From: Adiantum capillus-veneris
Lineage: Eukaryota; Streptophyta; Polypodiopsida; Polypodiales; Pteridaceae
Length of the DNA stretch: 64,000 nt
Assembly: GCA_014529385.2 (NCBI GenBank)
Contig: CM043962.1
Location: 127,479,470-127,543,469, forward strand
Reading direction: 5' to 3'
Positions within the stretch are counted from its first letter, which is position 1. Each line of letters opens with the position of its first letter. The position numbers and the translations under genes were made by a program. Positions 34,545 through 45,593 of this stretch are shown one piece after another. The notes below the pieces were generated by a model, which worked only from the letters and a program-made list of their open reading frames with translations, made no database searches and was not told the origin of the DNA.

Positions 34545-35321
34545 AATTGTATTGTACAATGTCTCTCTTGATGGGAGAAACCATAATACAAAGCCTTTTG
34601 GAGGGGGGACCGGCTCCATGCAAATCTGGTCCTCAACTGTTGTCAATAGCTTAATTTCTCTCTCTTTTGAAAGTATTGTTGATGCTATCTAACTAGGTGT
34701 TATTCTTTTTGTTGCTCTCTCCACCCAAGCACTCTTGTAATTCTCATTAGGAATCTATTCTAATGAAATGCCCACTATGTTCATGCTAATTTCCGCTACA
34801 AAGAATTGTATTGTACAATGTCTCTCTTGATGGGAGAAACCATAATACAAAGCCTTTTGGAGGGGGGACCGGCTCCATGCAAATCCGGTCCTCAACTGTT
34901 GTCAATAGCTTAATTTCTCTCTCTTTTGAAAGTATTGTTGATGCTATCTAACTAGGTGTTATGCTTTTTGTTGCTCTCTCCACCCAAGCACTCTTGTAAT
35001 TCTCATTAGGAATCTATTCTAATGAAATGCCCACTATATTCATGCTAATTTTCGCTACAAAGAATTGTATTGTACAATGTCTCTCTTGATGGGAGAAACC
35101 ATAATACAAAGCCTTTTAGAGGGGGGACCGGCTCCATGTAAATCCGGTCCTCAACTGTTGTCAATAGCTTAATTTCTCTCTCTTTTGAAAGTATTGTTGA
35201 TGCTATCTAACTAGGTGTTATGCTTTTTGTTGCTCTCTCCACCCAAGCACTCTTGTAATTCTCATTAGGAATCTATTCTAATGAAATGCCCACTATGTTC
35301 ATGCTAATTTCCGCTAGACAC
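34545..35321. repeat. 259-bp tandem triplication inside solo LTR S
   Basis: Three nearly identical units start at 34545, 34804 and 35063, each beginning AATTGTATTGTACAATG and containing the GGAGGGGGGACCGGCTCCATG block. The related LTRs of element E have a single copy. Confidence 0.9.
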
Positions 35322-37896
35322 AAGTTTTTAGGCCATTAAATGTTACATTACCCATCGAAGTCATTAGACTAATGTGCAGCTCAACCTTCGAGAGTCAACT
35401 GGAGGGAGTTCTCTAATTCACCCTTGGTTCAAGGTCATTCACGCTTTTTTCCTGGTTAGGATCGAGCACAGCCATCAATGCGTTCCCCTAAGGTGAGTGT
35501 ATTATAATCTACACGAATCCCTCGATCCCAAGTTGTTCCCCGCTCCGTAGATCGGAATCCCTTTTTCCCCGCTCTAGACTTAATTGCTAAGACAACATAA
35601 AATTGGAGTCAACTTTTCGGCCAACAATTGACCCTCCGGAACCCGCCCACCCACCGAACCGTTTGATAAATGCTCCTTCACAAGGTAGTACTATGATACT
35701 AGAAAACAGTATTCCAATCATGGCAAACCAACAAAACATTTCAAGCCTTTGAAAGTAGCATGCAAACTGTTGCATATCCTTACAAATGTGCATTTATCAA
35801 GTCGTTCCCATCTTTTTCCTTTATAGAATATTTTTACTTTCTTTTTCCTTTAATATTAGTAAGATTATCTAGTTATCTTTCAAGCAATCACATATACTTC
35901 TCAAGGCATATCCTGATCCTCGTCCCAGGACTCAGGTATCCTGTCTCCTCCGCCACGTGAGAAGGCGGTGCCTTTACACAAATTCCAATTCTTATTTTTC
36001 TTTATCTTGTGTGGGAAAGGCTTAAAAAATAATCTACTTTAGGTTCCTTTTAAATCAATACTCCCGAGAAGAAGAGCAAAGGTCCGGCTGATGAGGACAA
36101 TTGCAGAATAGCCCATTTAAGTTCCTAGCCTTTCCAAGGTTCCTTTTTCCCAAAAATTTTGAAGAGTTCCTTAATTAAATCACATCTTCCTCCCTTATCA
36201 TGATCCCTCCACGGATCCTTTTTTCCTTCCCCCTCTCCCCGTGGCATCAGGCCTACCCGGACTAGGTTGATTTCCAGACGCATCCGTGGGTCACATCGAC
36301 CCGGCCGGAACACACTCCCGTTCAATCCCATTTCTAGGGCAATGAATGAACCCTGAGCTCAAACATAGACCAACGTTTATCAGTCCTAGCCGAAAAGGAC
36401 CATCCCCCATTGTATCCCACACGTAAACACCTGCGCCGGCCTTTTGTCAAACAATGAAGACAAGTTCACACTTAAATCGCTATGTTATGATAGGGCTATC
36501 CACGTCATTCTTCATTTGCAATCCATGGGGCATCTCCAGGGAAGCGTTGGGAGTTTTATGTTCAAGCAACACGGTCACGACATCCGTGAAGCTATCTCCT
36601 TACTTCCCCCTTCGAATTTGCAAAACAAACTTGAAAGCAGACAAACTTGAAATGAACAATGCATATGCTTTCTATAATAAGTTTTTTCTTTGGTGTGATC
36701 TATGCGTGGTAGACACAAAACATTCGAAACACACCAACTTACAACTTGGGCAACTAATCAAAACCTCCTTTCAGTGCTTATGCACGAGTAAAACCCTTCT
36801 ATGCATGGTAGTGTAAAAATGGCGAAGTTCCTAAGAGTGGACTTGCTAGTGTATCGTAAAATATGCATGCAATAGTGTATGAATGATTATTAAATTATTC
36901 TTTAGAAAGGATTTAGGCGTACCTTTAATACCGTGGAGAGGATTAATCAAGTGGCTTAAAGAAGCTTAAGGTTTCGGAACCTTAATGTGTAGATAGTAGG
37001 TCTTCTTCTTGCTTTGGAAGAGTAACGGCAAGTGTATTGACGTGGCCGGATCTTTTTCGCTTCCCTTTGCTTGAAAACCTCCAATTTGGTTATGGGAATA
37101 GAAAGAGATTAAGAAAAATTCAAGCTATGGAAAGCTTGTAGGTAAGAGAGAGAAGGTGAAGAGAGTAATAGTAATTTGGATTATGGTTATGGCTTCTCTT
37201 GAGGAGAGAGGGATGTGTAGGTGTGTGTATGAAGGAGGGTTAGCATTGGCTTTTCATGGCTCACTATCAAGTTTGCACTATCAAAATGTGTAGAGAAATG
37301 AAGTGAAGTGAAGAGTAGCAAAATGTAGCGAAGTGAAGAGAAGAAGTGTTTAATGAGTAGGGAAGGCCTCCTTTTAAGCTTAATTTGATAAGGCCTTTAA
37401 CTTATCGTGATAAGTTACTTTACATATTCTGATATGCTTTCTTCCTTCTCAAAGCTTCTCCAACAAGCTACTTATGCAAGAAGCTTCTTTTCCTACAAGT
37501 GGCTTATGCATGAAGCTACTTTTCTACAAGTGGCTTATTTTTTTAATTCAACAAGTGGCTATTTTTTCAATTCAACAAGCTATTTTCAACAAGTGGCTTC
37601 TTCAACAAGCTACTTCCAACAAGTTACTTTTTCACCTTACCCTTATTCTTTCTTTGTTTTCTTATGAATTTTTTTTTCGTGAGATAAAACTAATATTCCA
37701 TGCATTGGTTGTATCCCCGTTCCCACGGTGATAACCGAAAGTGTCTTATGGATAACTTTGCATTGATTATACCCATGTTCGCATGGTTAAAACCGAAAGC
37801 ATCTCGTGGGTAGCTAGGGTGCTTTACTCGATCGTATTCGGAAAGTCGATGGCTTAGATACTTCAACAAGAGTAAGGCTAAGAGGAGGACCTTACA

Positions 37897-37915
37897 AACT
37901 CCCCCAAAAAAATAA
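37897..37915 (-). other. element C polypurine tract
   Basis: On the minus strand TTTTTTTGGGGGAGTT directly precedes the 3' LTR start (TGTAAGG). Confidence 0.6.
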
Positions 37916-38138
37916 AGAGATGTCCTCAACTCGAAATAAATAAGGAAGCTAGGAAATCTTCATTCGCACGTTACACTTTCAATTTCTGGGTAACGCTAAT
38001 TTACCCTTCCTTGGCTGGATAGTCTATATAAAGTGCACTATATTTTCATTTCTTCCAATATTATTCCTTTTGTCTTTCACTTTTCTTTCCATCCCTTGTC
38101 AAAATTCCTTAGGTTTGTCTCTTTACTCATTATCTCAT

Positions 38139-38654
38139 GTTATGGATCAGTGGCAAGAGCTAGTTTTATCTGTAGCCATTCCTCATCTACAACAAACAAG
38201 TGAATCCGTGAGGAGAGATTTTGTGGAGCAATATGGGCGCATGCTATTTCCTCACTTGGGAACTTCAATAGCTCAAACCAAATGGCGGACATTTCAAAAT
38301 ATAACAAGGGTGACCCTTTGGGGTTGGGATCACTTTCGTAATAATGTCCGTTTGGCTATGGTTACTAAAGCTATGGGTTTGGGTCCTCGGTCTTACTGCG
38401 TGATGAGGTCAATGCATCGAGGTTTTTCAGAACGAGTCTTTTTGCTTGCTCAATTCCTTCCTCATCAAAAGATATATCTTTACCCTCACTTTGGTTTACC
38501 ACTTAGAGGGCCCTTTAACTTCACACCTCATACTAGAGAGATTAGTGCAATAATTTCAGAGCGAATCTTTCCTATTGATGAGAGGCCTAATATGTGCCCT
38601 GCTTGTGATAGTTGCTTTTGTGATCATGTACTGGATGGGCTTATTGACCTCTAG
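38139..38654 (+). CDS. element C antisense ORF: unrecognised 171-residue protein
   Basis: ATG at 38139 (MDQWQELVLSV) opens an uninterrupted frame to TAG at 38654, lying between the end of pol and the 3' LTR, on the strand opposite to gag-pol. The frame is also open upstream to 38070. Features: an N-terminal helix, MLFPHLGTSIAQTKW, VTLWGWDHF, GLGPRSYCVM, LPHQKIYLYPHFGLPLRGPF and a Cys-rich end CPACDSCFCDH. A clear relative lies at 43727-44277 on the other strand. Antisense ORFs in this position are known in Grande-type plant elements (gene23), but I see no evident similarity. Intact while pol is decayed, so it may have been kept by selection or be recently acquired. Function unknown. Confidence 0.6.
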   Translation, partial: VMDQWQELVLSVAIPHLQQTSESVRRDFVEQYGRMLFPHLGTSIAQTKWRTFQNITRVTLWGWDHFRNNVRLAMVTKAMGLGPRSYCVMRSMHRGFSERVFLLAQFLPHQKIYLYPHFGLPLRGPFNFTPHTREISAIISERIFPIDERPNMCPACDSCFCDHVLDGLIDL

Positions 38655-39045
38655 AAAATGTATCTTTTTTATATCCCTTAACAAGTTCATCATGTTCTAA
38701 GATCTTGGTGCCTGTCTTAAGTCCTTCTTTCTCTGATTTTTCTGATGGATATAATGAAATTGGTTCTGAGTTCTTATATCTTGTATTTGATAGAGTCCTT
38801 GAGAGAATTTCAAACTTAGCTAAATATATTTATTGATTTTGTAATTCCATACACAGATCCAAGTAACAATACGTAAAGGAAAACGCTAATCTCGTTATTA
38901 TTTAGCAAAATATCACTTACAAAAGTTCAGTAAGAGAGAACTTGGATTTTGTAGTTACATGAGCTAACATGGTTTAGTTTGAGTACAAAAAAGAGGAAAA
39001 TTCTGATCAAAAAGATGAGGAAACTGAGAAGGCTTTCCCAATATT

Positions 39046-40330
39046 CCCAAGAGGAATCTTCAATGGGGTAGCCCTTCCACTGGACTAAAGACTCCTAAAT
39101 TGTTCGATGTCGTAGCTTCCGCTCCTTCATGTCTAAAATTTGTTCTGGCTCCATCTGGAATTCTTCCTGTGTGATAAGAATAGTATCTTCGTCATTTAGG
39201 ATGTGAAGGGGATCTGCAACATATCTTTTTAGCAAGCTGACATGAAAAACATTGTGCACATGCAAGTGAGGGGGTAAAGCGAGTTCGTAAGATTGGTCCC
39301 CTATCCTTCTCAAAATCTCAAAGGGTCCACAATATCTATATGCTAACTTCTTGTATTTTCCCAATTTGAGTGAACTTCTCTTTGGCTTGACCCTAAGGAA
39401 AACTCTATCTCCTGCCTTAAAAATCCGGGGGGATCTATGTAAATCAGCATAACTCTTTTGCTTGTCACTTGCTCTCTTAAGATTCTCCCTTATTATTTTG
39501 ATTTGACGATCCATTTCTTCAAGTGTATTCTTTGCTGCAGGTACTGGGAGACTTGGGTCGGCCATTCTGAACGGAATGATACAGTCTTGTCCATAAAGAT
39601 CTTTGAATGGTGACATTCCTAGGCTTCTATGGTAGGAAGAATTATAAGCAAATTCCACTAAGGGTAAAAACTTGATCCAAAGATGAGGTTGCTGACTGTA
39701 GTATGATCTCAACATATCTTCTATGACTTGATTAACTCTTTCAATTTGTCCATCTATCTCTGGATGATAGGCTGAACTTAGGTTTAATTGAGTGCCTAAG
39801 GATTGGAACATGGCCTTCCAAAACTTAGAGGTAAACTTGGCATCATGATCACTGATTATCCTAGCAGGTATTCCATGTAATCTGACAATTTCTTTTACAA
39901 AAATTTGAGCAATATTTGCTGCAGAGGCAGTGGTTTTGATTGGGACAAGGTGAGCTACTTTGGTGAGTTTATCCACCACCACAAAAATTGAATCAAAATT
40001 TTCAACAGTCTTTGGGTAACCCTGTTACAAAATCCATACTGATGCACTCCCACTTCATTGTAGGTATATCCAATGGTTGTAGCTTTCCACGAATCTTAAC
40101 TCTTTCAGCCTTCACCTTTTGGCATACCAAACACTTCTTAAAATACTCTAAGGTATCCTTTTTCATCTTAGGCCAGTAGAAATTCTGTTTAAGAGAGGCA
40201 AACATTTTGTGATAACCTGGGTGAGCTGCAAGGGGAGTTTCATGAGCTTCCTTTAGAATTTTCATCCTTAAGCATGTAGGTATGCACAATCTATTCTTGA
40301 AGAATAAGAGTCCATCTTGAATAGAGTAGC
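39046..40330 (-). pseudogene. element C: integrase with C-terminal chromodomain
   Basis: Zinc region HETPLAAHPGYHKM...CLVCQKVK, core SMDFVTGLP (Asp), ARIISDHDAKFTSKFW (Asp) and HPEIDGQIERVNQ (Glu). Then come the GPY/F-like region (YCGPFEILRRIG), HNVFHVSLLKRYV and the chromodomain QILDMKERKLRHRTI, a TAG (39095-39097), then ESLVQWKGYPIEDSSWE. Chromodomains direct such elements to heterochromatin by binding methylated histone H3. The TAG splits the domain in the middle. Another frame break sits between 39982 and 40002. Confidence 0.85.
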
Positions 40331-40352
40331 CTTCCAGATATCTTTTCTGAAC

Positions 40353-41240
40353 CTAAGCTTGGATTTCTTGGATCAACATACCAAATTGCTCATCAGTATG
40401 GAGGGCGTTTTGAACTTCTTCAGATAGAGTTGAATGGACTAGCGTAATGGCAAGGGTCACTACTCGCCGGCTTAGAGCATCGGCAACTTGATTTTCCTTG
40501 CCTGGTCTAAATTTTATCTCAAAAGTGAACTCTTGTAGGAATTCAACCCATCGCCTTTGTCGCATATTGAGATCTGGTTGGGTGAAAATCCACTTGAGAC
40601 TTTTGTGGTCAGTAACAAGTTCAAACATCTGACCTAGAAGATAGTGTCTCCACTTTTTGAGCGCATGAACCACAGCCAGTAGCTCGAGGTCTCAAACATC
40701 TGACCTAGAAGATAGTGTCTCCACTTTTTGAGCGCATGAACCACAACTAGTAGCTCGAGGTCATGGGTGGGATAATTCTTCTCATGAACCCTGAGCTGTC
40801 GGGATTCATAAGCTATGGGATGGCCTTATTGCTGTAGGATTCCACCTATACCTTGTATGCAAGCATCCACTATCACCTCAAAGGTTTTTTGAAAATCTGG
40901 AAGTTTGATCACTGGCCAAAATCTCCTTTAGTTTGTTGAAGGCTTTATCCCTCTTGTCTGACCAGATAAAGGGTTCCTCCTTCTTAGTGAGTTCAGTGAG
41001 AGGGCCTGCGATGAGTGCATAGTTTTTAATAAATACTCTACACCATCCTCTAAGGCCAAGAAATCCCCGTACTTCTGAAACAGTCTTGGGAATGGGCCAC
41101 TGAACTACAGTTTCTACCTTAGCTAGGTCGGGAGAAAGACCATCCTTTGAAACTATGTATCCCAAATAGGAAACCTTCTCTACAAAGAAAGAGCATTTGC
41201 TACGCTTGGCGTAGAGTTGGGCTTTTCTGAGAATCTCCAA
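40353..41240 (-). pseudogene. element C: RT connection and RNase H
   Basis: Begins after the catalytic RT with YAKRSKCSFFVEKVSYLGYIV, VRGFLGLRGWCRVFI and EEPFIWSDKRDKAFNKLKE, then the RNase H block. The start of RNase H is damaged near 40760-40880; the C-terminal part is clear ([43 protein letters not shown]). A 71-bp tandem duplication (40621-40762) repeats the segment encoding the [16 protein letters not shown] region and breaks the frame. Confidence 0.8.
40621..40762. repeat. 71-bp tandem duplication in element C RNase H
   Basis: TCAAACATCTGACCTAGAAG starts at 40621 and again at 40692. The copies differ only at AGCC/AACT before AGTAGCTCGAGG. It disrupts the reading frame. Confidence 0.9.
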
Positions 41241-41255
41241 GACATGGTGTACATG

Positions 41256-42600
41256 TCATTCATGATCTTCTCTAGTTTTTGAATATATAAGGATGTCATC
41301 GAAGAAGACTAGAACAAACCTGAAGAGGTCGTTCATGAGACGGTTAAATGTGGCAAGGGCATTAGTTAGGCCAAAAGGCATGACAGTGAACTCATAATGC
41401 CCAAACCTTGTGTTAAAAGCTGTTTTTGGAATATCTTCCCTTTTTATCCCAACTTGGTAATATCCTGTGGTAATAGCCTGACCTGAGATCAATCTTGGTG
41501 AAAAATTTGGAACCACCGAGTCGATCAAGAAGCTCATCTGTGCGAGGCAAGGGATACTTGTTCTTGACAATGCACTGATTTAGGCCTCAAAAATCTATGC
41601 AAAGTGGGAACGTTCCATATTTCTTCTTTTGGAAGAGTAGAGGAGCAGGACACTGGGTTTGATGAAACCTTGTTCCAAAAGCTGAGTCAATTGATTCTTC
41701 AGCTCTAAGGATTCGGAAGGTGACATCTTGTAGGGAGTCTGTGCTATTGGTTGGGCACCAGGAATGATCTCGATCTCGTGTACTAATTCCCTAGGTGGTG
41801 GGAGAGTTGTCAATTCCTCTGGAAAAATATCTTGATATCCATTTAGCCATTCAAGCTCTGATTCTTCTGATTTGGTCTCTGGTTTATTGAGCCTTATAAA
41901 AAAGATTGACAATCCTTTCTTTAACCCCTTAACCAAACGACTGGCTTTGACCACTTTCAAGGGATCTTTCCCTGTTCTGCCTTGCACTAAGACTTGTTCA
42001 CCCTTTGAGTTTGAAAAAGAGATGCTTCCTTCACTGCAATGGATGTTGGCTTTATTTTTGCTCAGCCAATCCATCCCTAAGATTCCTTCAAATCGGCCCA
42101 TCTTTAGGATTCTAAATCTTTGTTGGGTTGAATGACCTTCTAGTTGAAAGGATAGGTCTACCATCTATTCATCTGTCAGAATGGTGGATCCCGTTGCTAG
42201 AGAAACCCGTAACTTACGGCCTGTGGGTTGGGAGGTGACTTGCAATCTTTTTACAATGTTAGGTGACAAAAATGAATGTGAGCTACCCGAATCAATAAGA
42301 AAGGAAAGAGGTTTACCCTCATACTCTCCCTTAGTCTCAAGAAAGGAGAATTGTCGATTTTGACCACTGGGGTCCAAGGCAGCATAGATGTGGGCTTGCT
42401 CCTCCATCTCATCCTTTACTAAAATGAAGTTCACAGTTGATGATCTAGGTGGGTTGTTGGTTGGATTTTGTCCATGAAGATGAGGCATAGGATTAGATCT
42501 TGCTTGTGCTCGATTTCTCCCTCTGGTTTGAAGGTTTCTAGATTGTCCCCCTTGATTGGGTGAATTCAGACGGTTAGCAGGAGGCACCAAATAATTTGAG
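41256..42600 (-). pseudogene. element C: protease and reverse transcriptase
   Basis: Protease active site SFLIDSGSSHSFLS (about 42260-42300) and ILGMDWLSKN, then a TAG at 42165. The pre-RT region (IPGAQPIAQTPYKMSPSE, QLLEQGFIKPS) follows, with damaged frames at 41570-41660. RT blocks [20 protein letters not shown] and [14 protein letters not shown] (catalytic DD) end near 41256. The first catalytic Asp (KIDLRSGY) is readable only in a shifted frame at about 41480. Confidence 0.8.
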
Positions 42601-43514
42601 TCATTTCCTTTAGGGCATTCGGCTTTCTTATGACCAAAATCTAGGCACTTGTAGAATTGAATTTGTCTTCCACTCTAAGTGATAGGAAGGGCATTCACAC
42701 CAACAACGTGGGGTGGTGGTTGGGGTTGGGTTGTTGGCTTTGGGATAAACGGTACTTTATTTGCTTGACAGGGCTGACCGTGGTAAGAAGGAAATTCCCG
42801 CTTCTTATTAGTTGTGGTGCTTCCCTTAAAAAGGCTCTTATGTTTTGACTTGGCCCGAATTAAAGCGTCTGGGAGTGAAACAGGTCGGAGGGACTCTACT
42901 TCAGAAGCCAAATCTCCTCCAAGTCCAAGGATGAAGCGACTTAGATTTTGTTCCTCTGTCATGAGAGGAGCATATCGTGAAAGCCGGACAAACTCCTCAT
43001 AGTAATATTCGACAGACCTATTCCCCATCTTGCATGAAAGAAACTTCTTAGTGGTGGAGTAGTCTAGGGGAAGATAGTGTTCCTTGAGAAAATGCTTTAA
43101 CTCATCCCAACTTTGAGTCACTTCTACTACCTGGAGAGTTTGACAGTTGAGCTTCCACCATGTTTTTGCAGGTCCTTCTAGCTTGGCTCTTCCCATTATT
43201 CCTTGAGCTACTGAATTGTAACCAGCAAGAGAAAAGTAGTCATCCATATGAATTATCCACTCTTCTAGTTGGGTAGGCACATCACCACCCGTGCCTAAAA
43301 ATGGATGCGGTTGCACAGATTTGAGAAGGGCCTTGAGATCTTTGTCACGCCCAAAATCCTCTACAAGGGCTGCAACAAGCGACATTTGGTTGGAACGTGG
43401 CACAGGTGTATCTTGGGGTGTTGGTGGCACTTGTGAATCAAGGGGTGCATGATCTGAAGCACTAACTGATGGTACATCCCGAGTAGCCTGACTCCTTGTG
43501 AGTCTACGCGACAT
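42600..43514 (-). pseudogene. element C: Gag
   Basis: Best start is the ATG at 43514 (MSRRLTRSQATRD). The Retrotrans_gag domain is intact: LEEWIIHMDDYFSLAGY, IMGRAKLEGPAKTWWKLN, LKHFLKEHYLPLDYSTTKKF and VEYYYEEFVRLSRYAPLM. After a stop at 42675 a zinc knuckle reads FYKCLDFGHKKAEC (about 42610-42655), where the first Cys is Phe. The protein would form the particle and bind the RNA. Confidence 0.8.
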
Positions 43515-43726
43515 TTTTCTGAGAAAAAAAAATATCCTTTCTCTTAGCAATCGAGTTGAAAAACCTTTCAGGTATACAAGACTAGTTAAATTCTTTTTAG
43601 AGATAAAAGGTAAACTCTTTGTTACTTTTTCTCTCTTTCAAAACTTTTTTTTTTCTATTATGTTAAAAGATTTTTACATCTCAGGAAAATACTTATTGAT
43701 ATAGGCTTGCACTTCTTTAGTAATTT

Positions 43727-44277
43727 CTATACATCAAGTTCTTCCATCTCCTGCTTTGTCAGTATGGACTTTAAAGCCCTAAGGTTACAATTCACTGAAA
43801 ATTCAAGTCTGTGGACTCGGGAAGAAAGTGACTTGCGAGCACATATAGCCTCACCAGCTTGTTTCCAAGGGTTATGTGTAAATGGTCCAATAAGTGATGT
43901 TCTTTGTCGTGGGTAGATAAACATCTTATCATGAGGGAGATTGGTTATTAATAGAAGAAGCTTGCTTTCATATTCTATGGCATGAGAACTAATAATACAA
44001 TAGCAATTGGGACCTAGTCCCAATTTCTCCCTCATCATGAGCAGACGAAGATTATTTAGAAGATGTCATGGTCCCAAAGAGTTACTTCAGTTATGTTGCA
44101 TTGGGTATTCCACATTTGTTGAGCTCCGGTTGTCCCTTGGGCAGGAAAAATAAGGTGAACAAAGTGTTCTAACATGGCCTCTTTTTGTTCCATAGTTGCT
44201 TCTTCCATTTTCTTTTGGACAATTTCGAGTACTTCCTCTTCTTGAGAGGTCCACGTCATTTGAATATTTTCATGCAA
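43727..44277 (-). pseudogene. element C sense ORF before gag: broken relative of the antisense ORF
   Basis: Two minus-strand frames (44277-44056 and 44038-43727), separated by one stop or shift, together match the protein at 38139-38654 over most of its length: LEHFVHLIFPAQGTT against VEQYGRMLFPHLGTS, ITEVTLWDHDIF against ITRVTLWGWDHF, LGLGPNCYCII against MGLGPRSYCVM, and LPHDKMFIYP against LPHQKIYLYP. It lies between the PBS and gag, in the same direction as gag. Extra ORFs before gag are known in Ogre elements, but in chromoviruses this is unusual. Function not known. Confidence 0.6.
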
Positions 44278-44358
44278 TTTGAGAAGTTATTTTTCATTAT
44301 CTCACTCTTTTCTACAAGAGTCAATTAAGATCTTTATCTATCCAAGGATAGAAACCGC

Positions 44359-44370
44359 GCTCTGATACCA
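44359..44370 (-). other. element C primer binding site
   Basis: Minus-strand TGGTATCAGAGC, complementary to the 3' end of plant initiator-Met tRNA, two bases after the LTR end. Confidence 0.85.
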
Positions 44371-44372
44371 CT

Positions 44373-45593
44373 TGTGAGGGCCATGCCTGGGGACCACCGA
44401 CTGTACCATCTCCACACGGATACACTGTGATCTCCGACATCCCTCCCGCTTGAGACCGACACCAAGACAGGACTCCTCCTGCTCTTCGATGCCAACTCAA
44501 GGGGGTGATAACATTCAATTTCTCTAATATGGATACATCAGCCCCAAAGAACCTTTCTTACCGATCCATCTTACCCATCGAAGTCATCAGACTAATGTGG
44601 AACTCAACCTTCCAGGGTCAACTGGTGGGAGTTCTCTAATTCACCCTTGGTTCAAGGTCATTCACGCTTTTTTCCTGGTTAGGACCGAGCACAGCCGTCA
44701 ATGCGTTCCCCTAAGGTGAGTGTATTATAATCTACACGAATCCCTCGATCCCAAGTTGTTCCCTGCTCAGTAGATCGGAATCCCTTTTTCCCCGCTCTAG
44801 ACTTAATTGCTAAGACAACATAAAATTGGATTAAACTTTCCGGCCAACAATTAACCCTCCGGAATCCGCCCACCCACCGAACCGTTTGATAAATGCACCT
44901 TCACAAGGTAGTACTATGATACTAGAAAACAGTATTCCAATCATGGCAAACCAACAAAACATTTCAAGCCTTTGAAAGCAGCATGAAAACTGTTGCATAC
45001 CCTTGCAAATGTGCATTTATCAGGTCGTTCCCACCTTTTTCCTTTATAGAATATTTTTACTTCCTTTTTCCTTTAATATTAGTAAGATTATCTAGTTATC
45101 TTTCAAGCAATCACATATACTTCTCCAGGCATATCCCGATCCTCGTCCCAGGACTCGGGTATCCTGTCTCCTCCACCACGTGAGAAGGCGGCGCCTTTAC
45201 ATAGATTCCAATTCTTATTTTTCTTTATCTTGTGTGAGGAAAGGCTTCAAAAATAATCTACTTTAGGTTCCTTTTAAATCAATAATCCCGAGAAGAAGAG
45301 CAAAGGTCCGGCTAATGAGGACAATTACGGAATAGCCCATTTAGGTTCCTAGCCTTTCCAAGATTCCTTTTTCCCAAACAATTTGAAGAGTTTCATAATT
45401 AAATCACATCTTCCTCCCTTATCATGATCCCTCCATGGATCCTTTTTTCCTTCCTCCTTTTCCGGTCGGCATCAGGCCTACCCGGACTAGGACGATCTCC
45501 AGACGCATCCGCGGGTCACATCCACCCGGCCGGAACACACTCCCATTCAATCCCATTTCTAGGGCAATGAATGAACCTTGAGCTCAAACATAG
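44373..45593 (-). repeat. element C 5' LTR, part 1 of 3
   Basis: Matches the left LTR from TGTGAGGGCC up to AAACATAG, where element E is inserted. The last five bases CATAG are E's target-site duplication. Confidence 0.85.

Larger units (their letters stand above)
33183..35347. repeat. solo LTR S, related to the LTR of element E
   Basis: A 2165-bp insertion beginning TGTCATAATAATC and ending ATGTTACA, flanked by the 5-bp duplication TTACC (33178-33182 and 35348-35352). The uninterrupted site (CCATCTTACCCATCG) is seen in the other C LTR at about 44570. Start, several inner blocks (CCACCTTCGAAGGTGT-like, GACCGGCTCCATG) and end resemble the LTR of E, so it is a solo LTR left by recombination. 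It includes a 35-base G run, a CA tract (33597-33622) and a triplicated segment. Confidence 0.85.
32980..37896 (-). repeat. element C 3' LTR (left copy), interrupted by solo LTR S
   Basis: Plus-strand ends TGTGAGGG...CCTTACA. The two parts, 32980-33182 and 35348-37896, total about 2.75 kb and match the right copy except for a 205-bp block present only there (54545-54749). ORFs such as 36444-36816 and 37407-37731 recur in both LTRs but carry no known domain. Confidence 0.85.

Noticed and set aside
36454-36816. 120-codon ORF in C LTR
   Set aside because: The other LTR copy has it broken by indels; no recognisable domain.
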